Assembly (NCBI GenBank): GCA_002841375.1
Contig: PGZO01000022.1
Span: 1-64,000 of the forward strand
Direction of reading: 5' to 3'
DNA length: 64,000 nucleotides
Source of the DNA: Firmicutes bacterium HGW-Firmicutes-7
GTDB taxonomy: Bacteria > Bacillota > Clostridia > Lachnospirales > Vallitaleaceae
The position numbers and the translations under genes were made by a program. Below are positions 23,841 through 32,854 of this stretch, piece by piece (within the stretch, counting starts at the first letter, position 1; each line of letters opens with the position of its first letter). The notes below the pieces were generated by a model. The model searched no databases. It had not been told where the DNA came from and saw only the letters and a program-made list of their open reading frames with translations.

Positions 23841-25898
23841 TTATAAAGATATTTGGCTAATACTTTGATTGAATGATCGGTTTATCAATTCAATCAAAGG
23901 TTTATATTTTTCGCTCGATAATTTATCATCTTCACTATTAATTTTTTTAGCTAAAATATGTGTTTCTTTTAAAACATCCATATTTTCAAATATACTACCG
24001 ATTTTAAATTCAGGTAATCCATGTTGTTTAATACCAAACGCATCACCTGGTCCTCTCAGTTTTAGATCATATTCTGAAATGATAAAACCATCCGAGTTAT
24101 TTTCAAGCACCTTCATTCTCTTTTTAGTAATATCTGCGTTTGAATCAGTAATTAAAATACAGTGCGACTGATGTTCTCCTCTTCCAACTCTTCCACGAAG
24201 CTGATGAAGTCCTGCTAATCCAAACCTTTCAGCGTTTTCAATAACCATAATCGTAGCATTCGGAACATTTACACCGACTTCAATAACCGTAGTTGATACT
24301 AAAATATCTATTTTCCCTTCTGAAAAACTTTCCATAAAGAAATTTTTTTCTTTCGCTTTCATTTTTCCATGCAAATACTCAATACGCACCGAAGGGTTTA
24401 TCACCTTTTTAATCTTGTCTGTATATTGAATAACTGATTCCATTTCCAATTCTTCATTTTCTTCAACTGCTGGACAAACGATATAGCATTGTCTCCCTAA
24501 TTCAATCTCTTTTTCTATAAAAGCATAGATCCTTTCTCGATAATTACTTTTCACATGATAGGTTTTGATAATCTGCCGACCTGGTGGAAGTTCATCAATA
24601 ATCGAAACATCCATATCACCATAAACGATTAATGCAAGTGTTCTAGGTATTGGCGTCGCACTCATAACAAGCACATGTGGATGATGCCCTTTCCCTGCTA
24701 GCTTTTCTCTTTGCTTAACCCCAAATCTATGTTGTTCATCTGTAATCACCAATGATAAATTATGAAACCTGATTGGATCTTGAATAATTGCGTGGGTTCC
24801 TATTATAATTTGAATGGATCCATTCGCTATTTCTGCTGCCATTTCTAGCTTTTGCTTTTTTGTCATTGACCCAACTAATATTCCAACTTTAATTCCTAAG
24901 GGCTCGAGTAAATTAGTCAAAGATTTGTAATGTTGCTTCGCTAATACTTCTGTAGGTGCCATCATTGTCCCTTGATATCCATTTTCAACGGCGAATAATA
25001 GCGCTAAAACTGCGACAATTGTTTTTCCTGAACCAACGTCACCCTGCACTAAACGGTTCATGGTCAAGCTACCTTTTAGATCACCTTTTATCTCTTCCCA
25101 TACTTTTGTTTGTGCATTTGTTAAATTGAATGGGAGCTGAGATAAAAACTTATTAACTAAACTTTCTTCTTTATATTGAAATTGATTGTCCATAACAAAG
25201 CATTCATTCTTGATCATTAATAGTCCAAGTTGAAAAAATAAAAACTCATCAAAAATCAATCTTTTTTTTGCTATTTCAAGTGCAAATTCATCATCAGGAT
25301 TATGAATCTGATATAGCGCATAATTATATTCACACAGCATATATCGTTCTTTAATTTCATTTGGAAGATAGTCTTTCAATTGTCCTTTTGTATATTCTAA
25401 CCCTTGATTAATAAAATCAGTCAAATTCCTTAGCGTTAATTCTTTTATTAATGGATAAATTGGTAACAGTTGCTGAGTACTTTGAAGAAGTAATTCATCT
25501 TTTCTAATAATTTGTGGTGACTCCATTTGCAATTGACCATATTTCAATATCACCTTACCTTTTAATACAACGTTTTCATTTATGCTAAATTTATTTTTCA
25601 TATATGGTTGTCTAAACCAAGTAATATAGAGTTGTCCTGTTTCATCTCTAACTTTCATTTTAGTGATTACAATGTTTTTCTTTCGAATATTTTGTGGAAG
25701 TTCACATACATCACCTTCAATTAGGCAAATTTCATTTATTTCAACTTCTGAAATTTTTTTCATACTTATATTTTCTTCATAGTCTCGTGGATAATAATGA
25801 ATCAAGTCATTAATTGTATAGATGTTTAATTTTTCGAAAGCTTTAGCTGTTTTTTCACCAACGCCTTTTATATCTGTAATAGGAATTAAATTATTCAA
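23841..25898 (-). CDS. recG: ATP-dependent DNA helicase RecG
   Basis: Branch-migrating helicase that reverses stalled forks and processes Holliday junctions. The N-terminal wedge/OB domain (about 1-260) has GVGEKTAKAFEKLNI and 'YPRDYEE'. Helicase motifs follow: GDVGSGKTIVAVLAL (Walker A, about 285), TDEQHRFGVKQR (DExH-like box), MSATPIPRTLALI, and the RecG 'LHQLRGRVGRGEHQSHCIL' (motif VI). The start is probably the TTG at 25898, which has AAGGAGG 7 bases upstream; a GTG three codons earlier directly abuts that site. Confidence 0.96.
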   Translation of the reverse strand: MNNLIPITDIKGVGEKTAKAFEKLNIYTINDLIHYYPRDYEENISMKKISEVEINEICLIEGDVCELPQNIRKKNIVITKMKVRDETGQLYITWFRQPYMKNKFSINENVVLKGKVILKYGQLQMESPQIIRKDELLLQSTQQLLPIYPLIKELTLRNLTDFINQGLEYTKGQLKDYLPNEIKERYMLCEYNYALYQIHNPDDEFALEIAKKRLIFDEFLFFQLGLLMIKNECFVMDNQFQYKEESLVNKFLSQLPFNLTNAQTKVWEEIKGDLKGSLTMNRLVQGDVGSGKTIVAVLALLFAVENGYQGTMMAPTEVLAKQHYKSLTNLLEPLGIKVGILVGSMTKKQKLEMAAEIANGSIQIIIGTHAIIQDPIRFHNLSLVITDEQHRFGVKQREKLAGKGHHPHVLVMSATPIPRTLALIVYGDMDVSIIDELPPGRQIIKTYHVKSNYRERIYAFIEKEIELGRQCYIVCPAVEENEELEMESVIQYTDKIKKVINPSVRIEYLHGKMKAKEKNFFMESFSEGKIDILVSTTVIEVGVNVPNATIMVIENAERFGLAGLHQLRGRVGRGEHQSHCILITDSNADITKKRMKVLENNSDGFIISEYDLKLRGPGDAFGIKQHGLPEFKIGSIFENMDVLKETHILAKKINSEDDKLSSEKYKPLIELINRSFNQSISQISL

Positions 25899-25959
25899 AG
25901 TGCTCACCTCCTTTTATACCAATAATAAGAATTTGCGAGCAAGACAAATCTTTCCTGCT

Positions 25960-25993
25960 CTATAATAAAGGCTGTGTAATTTATACACAGCCT
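25960..25993 (-). terminator. Terminator of the fakA operon
   Basis: AGGCTGTGTA (25969-25978) pairs perfectly with TACACAGCCT (25984-25993) with a 5-base loop; T-rich sequence follows on the minus strand. It lies between the fakA stop and the recG start. Confidence 0.8.
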
Positions 25994-26013
25994 CTTTATA
26001 CCTCTTTATTACT

Positions 26014-27657
26014 TTATTCTATTGATAAAAGATAATAATAAAGTGGTTGACCGCCATAATGTACTTCTACTTCGCAGTCGTCATAATTTTCTTCTATATA
26101 TGTAGCTAACTCTCTAGCTGCTGCTTCATCAATTTCTTGTCCATAATATATCGTTACAAGACCACTGTCTTTATCAATTAATTGATGGATTAAAGTTTTA
26201 GCACATTGTTCAATATCTTTTTCAACAACTAATATTTCATCGTTTCCGATTCCTAAAATATCTCCTTGCTGAATGAGCTTATCATTTATACTTGTATCTC
26301 TAACTGCATACGTAAGTTGCCCCGTGGAAACATCAGACAAATGTTCAGTCATAACTTTCTCATTTTCGTCAGGTGAAATACCTTGCGCAAAATTAATCAT
26401 CGCTGTTATTCCTTGAGGTATAGATTTTGAAGGAACAACATGAACTGTTTTACCCTCTACAAGTTCCTTCGCTTGCATAGCTGCTAAGACAATATTTTTA
26501 TTGTTTGGTAATATAAATACATGATCTGCATTAACCTTTTCAATTGCATTCAAAATGTCTTCTGTACTAGGATTCATTGTCTGTCCACCTTCAACAATAT
26601 AATCTGCACCAAGACTTGAAAAAATTTTGCTGAGTCCTGAACCAATAGACACTACTACAAAACCTGTATCTTTTCTTTCGGAGTGTGTATCTGTTGTTTT
26701 TTCAAAAATAATACTTGAATGTTGTTCTCTCATATTATCAATTTTAATATTCATTAATTCACCCAATGTTAAACCTTGCTGTAATGCTTTTCCTGGATCA
26801 TTTGTATGAACATGAATTTTAATAATATCTTCATCTGCAACTGCAACAATAGAATCACCAATAGTTTCTAAATAATTTCTAATGTTTAGCGCCTCTTCTT
26901 CACTTTCTTTTATCTTATTTGGCATTACGTTTATAATAAATTCTGTACAATAGCCAAATTCAATATCTACTGATAACGGATGTTTATTGATATATACTGC
27001 TTTTTCTATTGTTTCTTCAAATTCAAAGGTTAGTTCTCCATCGTTTATAAGTGCTAAGTACGCACCATATAACACATAGATTAAACCTTGTCCTCCTGCA
27101 TCTACAACACCCGCTTCTTTCAGTACTGGAAGCATATCTGGGGTTTTTTCTAACACAGCTTCTGCGTGACTGATCGTTTCTTTTAATAGGAAAATTATAT
27201 CATCTGTATCTTCTGCTAACTCAGATGCCTTATCAGCTATTGCTCTAGCAACCGTTAAGATTGTACCTTCCTTTGGCTTCATTACTGCTTTATAGGCTGT
27301 ATCAACGCCTTTTTGAAAGGCATGTGCAATAATCATTGTATCAAGAAACTCATATTCACCAATTTCCTTTGCAAATCCTCTAAATAATTGAGATAAAATT
27401 ACCCCTGAATTACCTCTGGCTCCTCTTAATGAACCACTTGAAATAGCTTTTGCTACTTGAGCCATACTTTCTTCATTAACACTCTGTACTTCTTTTGCTG
27501 CTGCGATGATGGTTAGTGTCATATTCGTTCCAGTATCTCCATCAGGAACAGGAAAAACATTGAGCTCATCAACATATTTTTTTTTGGATTCTAAATATCT
27601 TGCCCCAGCAATAAACATATTTTTAAGTATTTTTGAGTCTATACTTTCTAATGCCAC
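26014..27657 (-). CDS. fakA: Fatty acid kinase subunit FakA (DAK/YloV family)
   Basis: ATP-binding subunit of the fatty-acid kinase that phosphorylates exogenous or recycled fatty acids bound to FakB. The N-terminal DhaL-like domain (about 1-200) has VFPVPDGDTGTNMTLT, which binds Mg-ATP, and SGSLRGARGNSGVILSQLFRG; the middle and C-terminal DegV-like domains have VHTNDPGKALQ and VFILPNNKNIVLAA. The start is a GTG at 27657 with AAGGAGG upstream. It follows a second Asp23-like gene, the yloU-yloV pairing known in Bacillus. FakB genes are not in the window. Confidence 0.94.
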   Translation of the reverse strand: MALESIDSKILKNMFIAGARYLESKKKYVDELNVFPVPDGDTGTNMTLTIIAAAKEVQSVNEESMAQVAKAISSGSLRGARGNSGVILSQLFRGFAKEIGEYEFLDTMIIAHAFQKGVDTAYKAVMKPKEGTILTVARAIADKASELAEDTDDIIFLLKETISHAEAVLEKTPDMLPVLKEAGVVDAGGQGLIYVLYGAYLALINDGELTFEFEETIEKAVYINKHPLSVDIEFGYCTEFIINVMPNKIKESEEEALNIRNYLETIGDSIVAVADEDIIKIHVHTNDPGKALQQGLTLGELMNIKIDNMREQHSSIIFEKTTDTHSERKDTGFVVVSIGSGLSKIFSSLGADYIVEGGQTMNPSTEDILNAIEKVNADHVFILPNNKNIVLAAMQAKELVEGKTVHVVPSKSIPQGITAMINFAQGISPDENEKVMTEHLSDVSTGQLTYAVRDTSINDKLIQQGDILGIGNDEILVVEKDIEQCAKTLIHQLIDKDSGLVTIYYGQEIDEAAARELATYIEENYDDCEVEVHYGGQPLYYYLLSIE

Positions 27658-27692
27658 TGGTCTGCCTCCTTAATATATACTATAGTACCAAG

Positions 27693-28049
27693 CTATTCAT
27701 CTACTCGTACACCCTCAACATATATATTTATTTTTCCCACTTTCATCCCAGAAAATTTCTCAACTTTGTATTGAACCGTGCAAATTAAATTATCGGTTAC
27801 GGCAGTAATATTCACGCCATACTCAACAATAATATGCAAATCAATATTAATAATATTTTCTTCAAAAGTAACCGCTATGCCTTTTGTTAGGCTTTCTCTC
27901 TTTAGTAGCTTAGCTATACCACTGGTAACGTTAATCATAGCCATTCCAACAATACCATAACACTCAATTGCAGATAGGCCTGCAACCTTGGAAATCACAT
28001 CCTTATCAATAAGTATGTCTCCCATTTCAGTACTCATTCTTCCTACCAT
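27693..28049 (-). CDS. Asp23/Gls24 family protein (YloU-like)
   Basis: 118-residue DUF322 domain protein with 'GDILIDKDVISKVAGLSAIECYGIVGM', 'GIAVTFEENIINIDLHIIVEYG' and 'VKVGKINIYVEGV' pattern, the second of this family in the window. In Bacillus, yloU precedes yloV (fakA) as here. Function is not established; the family is envelope-stress associated. AGGAGG precedes the ATG. The 35-base gap to fakA suggests one operon. Confidence 0.9.
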   Translation of the reverse strand: MVGRMSTEMGDILIDKDVISKVAGLSAIECYGIVGMAMINVTSGIAKLLKRESLTKGIAVTFEENIINIDLHIIVEYGVNITAVTDNLICTVQYKVEKFSGMKVGKINIYVEGVRVDE

Positions 28050-28333
28050 GTATAAGCCTCCTATTTGAATTGTATTTATACTATACTTAAGACTCTATCA
28101 ATGGACTTTATCATATTTTCTAAATTACAAATTACTAATTCAGGTATTATTATAACATTCTTTTTTCATTTTACAAAACACTTTTTAATTTTTTTAGAAA
28201 TCACAAAAATTGTACTTGCATTATTGAAGGTTATTTGTTAAAATTGATTTGTTGTGGAGAATTATAAATATTGAATTGTATGGTTAACAACCACATACAA
28301 TCTTCAAATATTGTATCTTAAGGAGGTGCCATC
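28050..28333. other. Divergent intergenic region between yloU-like and rpmB
   Basis: AT-rich promoter region for both divergent transcription units. It includes a candidate rpmB promoter and an imperfect dyad around GGTTAACAACC at about 28281-28305 in the rpmB leader. No gene is seen. Confidence 0.5.
28216..28244 (+). promoter_or_regulatory. Possible sigma-A promoter of rpmB
   Basis: TTGCAT (28216-28221), 17 bases, then TAAAAT (28239-28244), about 90 bases upstream of the start. The -35 hexamer is weak. The long leader contains an imperfect dyad near 28281-28305 that could be an autoregulatory site, though none is known to me for L28. Confidence 0.35.
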
Positions 28334-28522
28334 TTGGCTAAGTGTTCAATATGCGATAAAGGAGTTCACTTTGGTATTCAAGTAAGCCATGCTCATAATA
28401 GAAATAATAAGCAATGGAAACCAAATATTAGAAATGTTAAAGCAATAGTAAACGGACAATCTAAGAAAATCAAAGTATGCGCAAGTTGTTTACGCGCAGG
28501 AAAAGTTCAACGCGCACAATAA
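28334..28522 (+). CDS. rpmB: 50S ribosomal protein L28
   Basis: Large-subunit ribosomal protein of 62 residues. The 'CSICDKGVHFGIQVSHAHNR' opening and 'RNVKAIVNGQSKKIKVCASCLRAGKVQRA' ending are the L28 signature. It is the zinc-binding (C+) form, with C4, C7, C49 and C52 as ligands. It starts with TTG at 28334, well spaced from AAGGAGG. It is monocistronic with its own promoter and terminator, and divergent from the yloU-like gene. Confidence 0.97.
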   Translation: MAKCSICDKGVHFGIQVSHAHNRNNKQWKPNIRNVKAIVNGQSKKIKVCASCLRAGKVQRAQ

Positions 28523-28528
28523 AACAAC

Positions 28529-28560
28529 AAATCCCCTATTTAATGAGGGGATTTTTTTGT
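28529..28560 (+). terminator. Terminator of rpmB
   Basis: AAATCCCCT (28529-28537) pairs with AGGGGATTT (28546-28554) and is followed by a run of Ts. A terminator-associated repeat-like TAGGAAAGTTCT follows at 28568-28579. Confidence 0.85.
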
Positions 28561-28567
28561 TATTTAC

Positions 28568-28579
28568 TAGGAAAGTTCT
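28568..28579 (+). repeat. Short match to the terminator-associated repeat family
   Basis: TAGGAAAGTTCT lies a few bases after the rpmB terminator T-run. The same string, in the same position relative to a T-run, is found in the repeat copy at 51292-51381 (minus strand). The similarity is limited to these bases, so this may be a decayed copy or chance. The following 60 bases (to about 28645) are GC-richer and contain small inverted repeats. Confidence 0.35.
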
Positions 28580-28680
28580 GCATAAGTAATTGGAAAAGCG
28601 GCAGATGTGTAACGAGGATTTTAACTCGGCGCAGCCGATTTTCTTGAATATGTTTATTTCTAAGCATCTACTTCGTCTAT

Positions 28681-28836
28681 TTAATAGTAGCACCGTTTCA
28701 CCAAATATAATCCTATTGTAAATGTAACCAACGCTAATATTATTCCTAAACTGCCTTTAGGCAACACTGTAATAATAATCATTCCCACCGCCAAAGAGCA
28801 AAGAGCAATGCCCAGTATTTTGTTTTTCAAAAACAT
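28681..28836 (-). CDS. Small hydrophobic protein, two membrane helices, unknown
   Basis: A 51-residue protein, too short for routine gene calling. It begins MFLKNKILGIALCSLAVGMI, continues with a second hydrophobic stretch (GIILALVTFTIGLYLV) and ends KRCYY. The turn at LPKG separates two transmembrane helices. It resembles the short two-helix proteins common in spore formers, but I cannot name it. A reasonable sigma-A promoter lies about 130 bases upstream, and GAGGGA precedes the ATG at close spacing. Confidence 0.6.
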   Translation of the reverse strand: MFLKNKILGIALCSLAVGMIIITVLPKGSLGIILALVTFTIGLYLVKRCYY

Positions 28837-28969
28837 TCCCTCAGTCCTTAAAATAAGTTCTTAGTCTATTATATGTATTAGAAGTTTTAAAATAGGCTGA
28901 AAAACATTTATTATAATCGTCTTTTTTCTATTCATTCCTTTAATACAGTACGAATCAGTAATAAAAAAT

Positions 28970-28997
28970 ATTATACCTATTTTAATCATTGATTCAA
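28970..28997 (-). promoter_or_regulatory. Sigma-A-type promoter for the 51-residue membrane protein
   Basis: On the minus strand TTGAAT (28992-28997) is followed after 16 bases by a perfect TATAAT (28970-28975). It would read the small ORF at 28836 with a leader of about 125 bases. Confidence 0.45.
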
Positions 28998-29061
28998 TGT
29001 CGTTTTTTCTCAGTATTGTATATCTCTCCTATAAATTTCCTTCACATAACATGCTTACTTG

Positions 29062-29643
29062 TTATCCTGTTATAGGTGGTTTTATATAACAATCATAACA
29101 AACGGGCACATACTTCTCTAAACCACCAATATCAATTGGATTTCCAACATATTGTGGTTGATTATCAACCAATTTCAAATTATGAGTCGCCTTTTTTTTG
29201 CAATACCAGCATATCGTTTTAATTTCTTCTAGCTTGTCTGCAAGTTCAAATAGGCGTTTACTCGCTTCAAATAATTCTAAATTATAGCTTACACGCAAGC
29301 CATAGCATATCACCGGTGTATTAAAAACGCTGACAATTTCTCTAAGTTGGTTAATATGTTCAACAGAAAACATCTGGCTTTCATCCACTAGTACGCAATC
29401 TATTCTTTCCTTCTTCTTTAAATGTTCATTATATATATCTAAAATATTTGTATGAATGTCAATAACCTCTGCCGGTAATTTGAAGCCTGCTCGAGTAGAT
29501 ATATATCCTTCACTTCTAGTATCTAATTTGGGAATTAATAGCAGCACTTTCTTTCCTTGTGTCTCATAGTTATGTGCAGTAGCTATTAAATTAAGAGACT
29601 TGGCTGAAAAAACTGTGCCGTATTTGAAAAATAATTTTGCCAT
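29062..29643 (-). CDS. tdk: Thymidine kinase
   Basis: Type II thymidine kinase of the pyrimidine salvage pathway. 'MAKLFFKYG' opening, the lid loop with 'DTRSEGYISTRAG', Walker B-like VLVDESQMFS, 'CYGLRVSYNLELFEASKRL', and two zinc CxxC pairs (CWYC at about 148 and CYDC at about 185) are all in place. The P-loop reads YGTVFSAKSLN rather than the usual G-x4-GK(S/T), with Ala in the place of Gly. AAGGAG precedes the ATG. Length (193) is typical. The adjacent gene is divergent. Confidence 0.93.
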   Translation of the reverse strand: MAKLFFKYGTVFSAKSLNLIATAHNYETQGKKVLLLIPKLDTRSEGYISTRAGFKLPAEVIDIHTNILDIYNEHLKKKERIDCVLVDESQMFSVEHINQLREIVSVFNTPVICYGLRVSYNLELFEASKRLFELADKLEEIKTICWYCKKKATHNLKLVDNQPQYVGNPIDIGGLEKYVPVCYDCYIKPPITG

Positions 29644-29774
29644 ACTAATCTCCTTCTAATGAATCTTCGATATTCATTACTATATCATAATTGACTTCCT
29701 CTATCAAATCAATTATGTTATTATTATTGTTAACTATTATTTTTATTTTACCCTATACACTGAAGGTGATCAAT

Positions 29775-30854
29775 ATGCTGACTATAGAAAAAATAATTCC
29801 CTTTGATTTATCTTTAATTAAAAAAATTACTCAAGAGCCTTCAAATCTACTATTAATAGATATTGAGACAACTGGCTTTTCACCTAAACAAAGCCAAATA
29901 TACCTACTAGGATTTATTTGTATACAAGATCAATATCTTAAGCTTACCCAATGGCTATGTGAAAAAAAAGAGGATGAATATGAATTATTGTATCGTTTAT
30001 CAAAATTACTTCACGCTTCACATACGATACTTCATTACAATGGCTCATCTTTCGATATACCCTTTATTAAAAAAAGGCTTAATATGTACGGGATTCTATC
30101 TGCAATAGACGCGATTAAGCAAATTGATTTATACCTTGAATTAAAACCTCTCCAACCCTACTTAAATCTTGAGAACTTAAAATTGAAAACTGTAGAGCAA
30201 GCTTTTGGTTTTCATAGACGTGATAAAAATAGCGGTCGTACATTAATCAATATTTTTTCTCATTACACAAAAAATCCTTCTATAGATTTACAAGAGCTCT
30301 TATTACTCCATAATGAAGATGATTTGTTAGGTTTATATCATACGTTAAAAGCAAATGATAAGATTTTATTTTTTAAAAGTGCTGCATCTGAATCATTTCT
30401 TATAGAGGAATTACTTGTTGATGTTGAAGAAAAGCTTTTAAAAATACGTGTTCCTCATAAAGCTAATTTTGAAGCTACAATTATAATTGCTCCTTATACA
30501 CTTGAAATTTCTCTTGAAGAAGTATGCATATCAATACCAATAAACAGTGATACGCTCTACTATTTTTTCCCAAATTATAAGGACTATTACTATTTACCCC
30601 TGGAAGACATGGCTATTCATCGCTCGATTGGTCAATTTGTTGATAAAGCGCACAGAGAAAAAGCAACTAAACATAATTGCTACATTAAAAAAAGAGGTAC
30701 ATTCATACCCCTTCTAAAAAACTATAATATAACACTAAATACATATAAATACACTGTTAATGATTCAATGTGTTATGTAGAAATAACCGAAGATTTATTA
30801 ATGGATCATCAGTTACTGAGCAATTTGTTTTCACAAATACTCTTAAGCTTATAA
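29775..30854 (+). CDS. Ribonuclease H-like 3'-5' exonuclease (YprB-like)
   Basis: A DnaQ-type exonuclease domain in the first 200 residues: LLIDIETTGFSPKQSQIYLLGF (Exo I with D-x-E), HYNGSSFDIPFIKKRL (Exo II) and LLHNEDDLLGLYH (Exo III). The architecture matches the YprB family of Bacillus, whose biological role is poorly defined. I start it at ATG 29775, which has GAAGGTGAT upstream; a longer frame from 29691 adds a hydrophobic stretch without a ribosome binding site. Its 3' end overlaps cheR by 6 bases, convergently. The C-terminal 150 residues show no recognised domain. Confidence 0.8.
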   Translation: MLTIEKIIPFDLSLIKKITQEPSNLLLIDIETTGFSPKQSQIYLLGFICIQDQYLKLTQWLCEKKEDEYELLYRLSKLLHASHTILHYNGSSFDIPFIKKRLNMYGILSAIDAIKQIDLYLELKPLQPYLNLENLKLKTVEQAFGFHRRDKNSGRTLINIFSHYTKNPSIDLQELLLLHNEDDLLGLYHTLKANDKILFFKSAASESFLIEELLVDVEEKLLKIRVPHKANFEATIIIAPYTLEISLEEVCISIPINSDTLYYFFPNYKDYYYLPLEDMAIHRSIGQFVDKAHREKATKHNCYIKKRGTFIPLLKNYNITLNTYKYTVNDSMCYVEITEDLLMDHQLLSNLFSQILLSL

Positions 30855-31631
30855 ATCACTTATCTTTTTATAAAAAAACGATCTAATGGCTTCAAAGCCA
30901 TATCTTTGTGGTTGAATTAATTGTTCTGTACTACCCACAAATAAAATACCATCTTTTTTTAAGGCCTGATTAAACTTAACGTAAATATCATCCTTTGCCT
31001 CTTCAGTAAAATAGATCAAAACATTTCTACATACAATCAAATCCAAATTCCTTGGGTAAGGATCCTTTAACATATTATGCTGTTTAAAATTAATTGTTTT
31101 CTTAATTTCATCAGATACCTTAAAGGACTTACCAACTTCTTGAAAATATTTGCTTTTAAAATCATTAGGAACACCTAATACACTTTTATCATTATACAAG
31201 CCCATTTGAGCCTTTGCTAAAATTTGTTTATCAATGTCTGTAGCTAAAATTTTAATTTTGTTTAATGGCAAAAATTTACTAAGAACCATTGCTAAAGAAT
31301 AAGGTTCATCACCCGTTGAGCACGCTGCACTCCATAAATTAATATCTTTAGAAAACCTCTCAAATAAATAAGGAAACACTTCTTTTTCAAGAACATCCCA
31401 TTGTGATGTATTTCTAAAAAACTCTGAAACGTTAATAGTTAAATAATTAATAAATTCATCATATTTATCCTTGTCATCAGTAAGTGCTCTGGCGTATGTT
31501 TCATAACCTGAATAGCCATTTTTTGCAATTAAAGAATCAATTCTACGTTTCATTTGTCTTTCTTTATAAGCGTTTAAATCAATAGTAGATAGCTTAAAAA
31601 CTTCAGTCTTAAACCACTCATAATCCTTCAT
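30849..31631 (-). CDS. cheR: CheR family chemoreceptor methyltransferase
   Basis: SAM-dependent methyltransferase that methylates glutamates of chemoreceptors. The N-terminal CheR helix bundle (about 1-75) is followed by the Rossmann domain with 'LWSAACSTGDEPYSLAMVL' (SAM motif I), LATDIDKQILAKAQMG, and 'DLIVCRNVLIYFTEEAK'. The 260-residue length is usual. It stands alone here, after the S1 protein gene, without other chemotaxis genes in the window. Confidence 0.93.
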   Translation of the reverse strand: MKDYEWFKTEVFKLSTIDLNAYKERQMKRRIDSLIAKNGYSGYETYARALTDDKDKYDEFINYLTINVSEFFRNTSQWDVLEKEVFPYLFERFSKDINLWSAACSTGDEPYSLAMVLSKFLPLNKIKILATDIDKQILAKAQMGLYNDKSVLGVPNDFKSKYFQEVGKSFKVSDEIKKTINFKQHNMLKDPYPRNLDLIVCRNVLIYFTEEAKDDIYVKFNQALKKDGILFVGSTEQLIQPQRYGFEAIRSFFYKKISDL

Positions 31632-31681
31632 GAATGAAAAACCTCCAAAAGTTAGTCGAATATAAGCACTTCTTAAGCATG

Positions 31682-32854
31682 TTAAGCTTGATCATTAGCG
31701 TCATCTACCGCTTTATCTTCGTTTAATTGAGGTTCAACTTGAGTTTCTATTGAAGCAACTTCCTCTGTATTATCTGAAGCTTCCTCTTCTTTATCTGCTT
31801 CTAATGCTTTAATTGATAAGCTAATTTTTTTACCCTCTAAATCCAATTCAGTAACCTTAGCAGTTACAGTTTGTCCAATTTTAAGAATATCTTTAGGCTT
31901 TTCAATATGCTTAACAGAGATTTGTGACACGTGTAATAAAGCATCTACTCCGACTTCAAGTTCAATAAAAGCACCAAACTCTGTCATCCTAGCTACTCTA
32001 CCTTCAACGATATTGCCAACAGCATACTTTTGCTCTGCATTATTCCAAGGATTATCTTCTGGAAACTTCATCGTTAAAGAAACCTTTTTCTTTTCCATAT
32101 TAATCGAAATAACCTTTACCTTAACAATGTCGCCGACTTTAACTACGTCCTTAGGTGATTTAACTCTACCCCAAGATAATTCAGAAATATGAACCAATCC
32201 GTCTACACCTTTAAGATTAACAAAAACACCATAATCAGTAATATTTTTAACTTCACCGTCTAAGATTGCACCCTCAGCAAGCGTTTTAAAAGTTTCTGCC
32301 TGTAAAATATTCTTTTCATGTTCAAGTAAAATTCGTCTATTACCAATAATTCTATTTTTCTTTTGATTTACTTCTGTAATAACAAAAGTAATCTCTTGAT
32401 TCTTATATGCTTGTAAATCAGTAACATATGAATCCGAGACTAATGAAGCTGGAATGAAAACTCTTACTTCATCGATAATTACGATTAATCCACCATCAAG
32501 AACAAGTGAAACTTTACCAGTAACTTCTTCTTTAGATTTGCATAGTAACTCGACTTTTTTTAATCCTTCTTCAGTTTGTAATCGTTTATACGTTAATAAT
32601 ACTTGTCCTTCACCATCGTTTACCTTCAGAACCTTTGCCCTAATTTTATCTCCTTCTTTTACACTGTCTTTCAAGCTAACAGAAGGGAAATTAGAAAATT
32701 CACTTTTAGGTATAATGCCGTCTGATTTATAACCAATGTTGACATAGATTTCGTCATCATTAACGCCAATCACTGTGCCTTCAATAACCTCTCCTCTACG
32801 AATCGCTATTAAAGACTCCTCCAACATTTGTTCAAAACTTTGTTCTTCTGACAT
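31682..32854 (-). CDS. S1 RNA-binding domain protein (RpsA-like)
   Basis: Four S1 domains in tandem (about 20-85, 105-170, 190-258 and 275-345) with the repeated pattern 'G.V....DYG.FV.L.GVDGLVHISELSW' and 'VKVISINMEKKKVSLTMK', followed by an acidic C-terminal tail rich in Glu/Asp. It is the shorter, four-domain form typical of Firmicutes (YpfD-like). In some Clostridia it is fused to IspH; here the two genes overlap by 23 bases but remain separate. It probably binds mRNA or the ribosome. Confidence 0.92.
   Translation of the reverse strand: MSEEQSFEQMLEESLIAIRRGEVIEGTVIGVNDDEIYVNIGYKSDGIIPKSEFSNFPSVSLKDSVKEGDKIRAKVLKVNDGEGQVLLTYKRLQTEEGLKKVELLCKSKEEVTGKVSLVLDGGLIVIIDEVRVFIPASLVSDSYVTDLQAYKNQEITFVITEVNQKKNRIIGNRRILLEHEKNILQAETFKTLAEGAILDGEVKNITDYGVFVNLKGVDGLVHISELSWGRVKSPKDVVKVGDIVKVKVISINMEKKKVSLTMKFPEDNPWNNAEQKYAVGNIVEGRVARMTEFGAFIELEVGVDALLHVSQISVKHIEKPKDILKIGQTVTAKVTELDLEGKKISLSIKALEADKEEEASDNTEEVASIETQVEPQLNEDKAVDDANDQA

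Noticed and set aside
28490-28693. 67-codon minus-strand frame across the rpmB terminator
   Set aside because: It overlaps rpmB and its terminator and has no convincing start or composition. The real small gene nearby is at 28681-28836.
29691-29774. N-terminal extension of the exonuclease gene with a hydrophobic stretch resembling a signal peptide
   Set aside because: No ribosome binding site precedes it, while GAAGGTGAT lies correctly ahead of the ATG at 29775.
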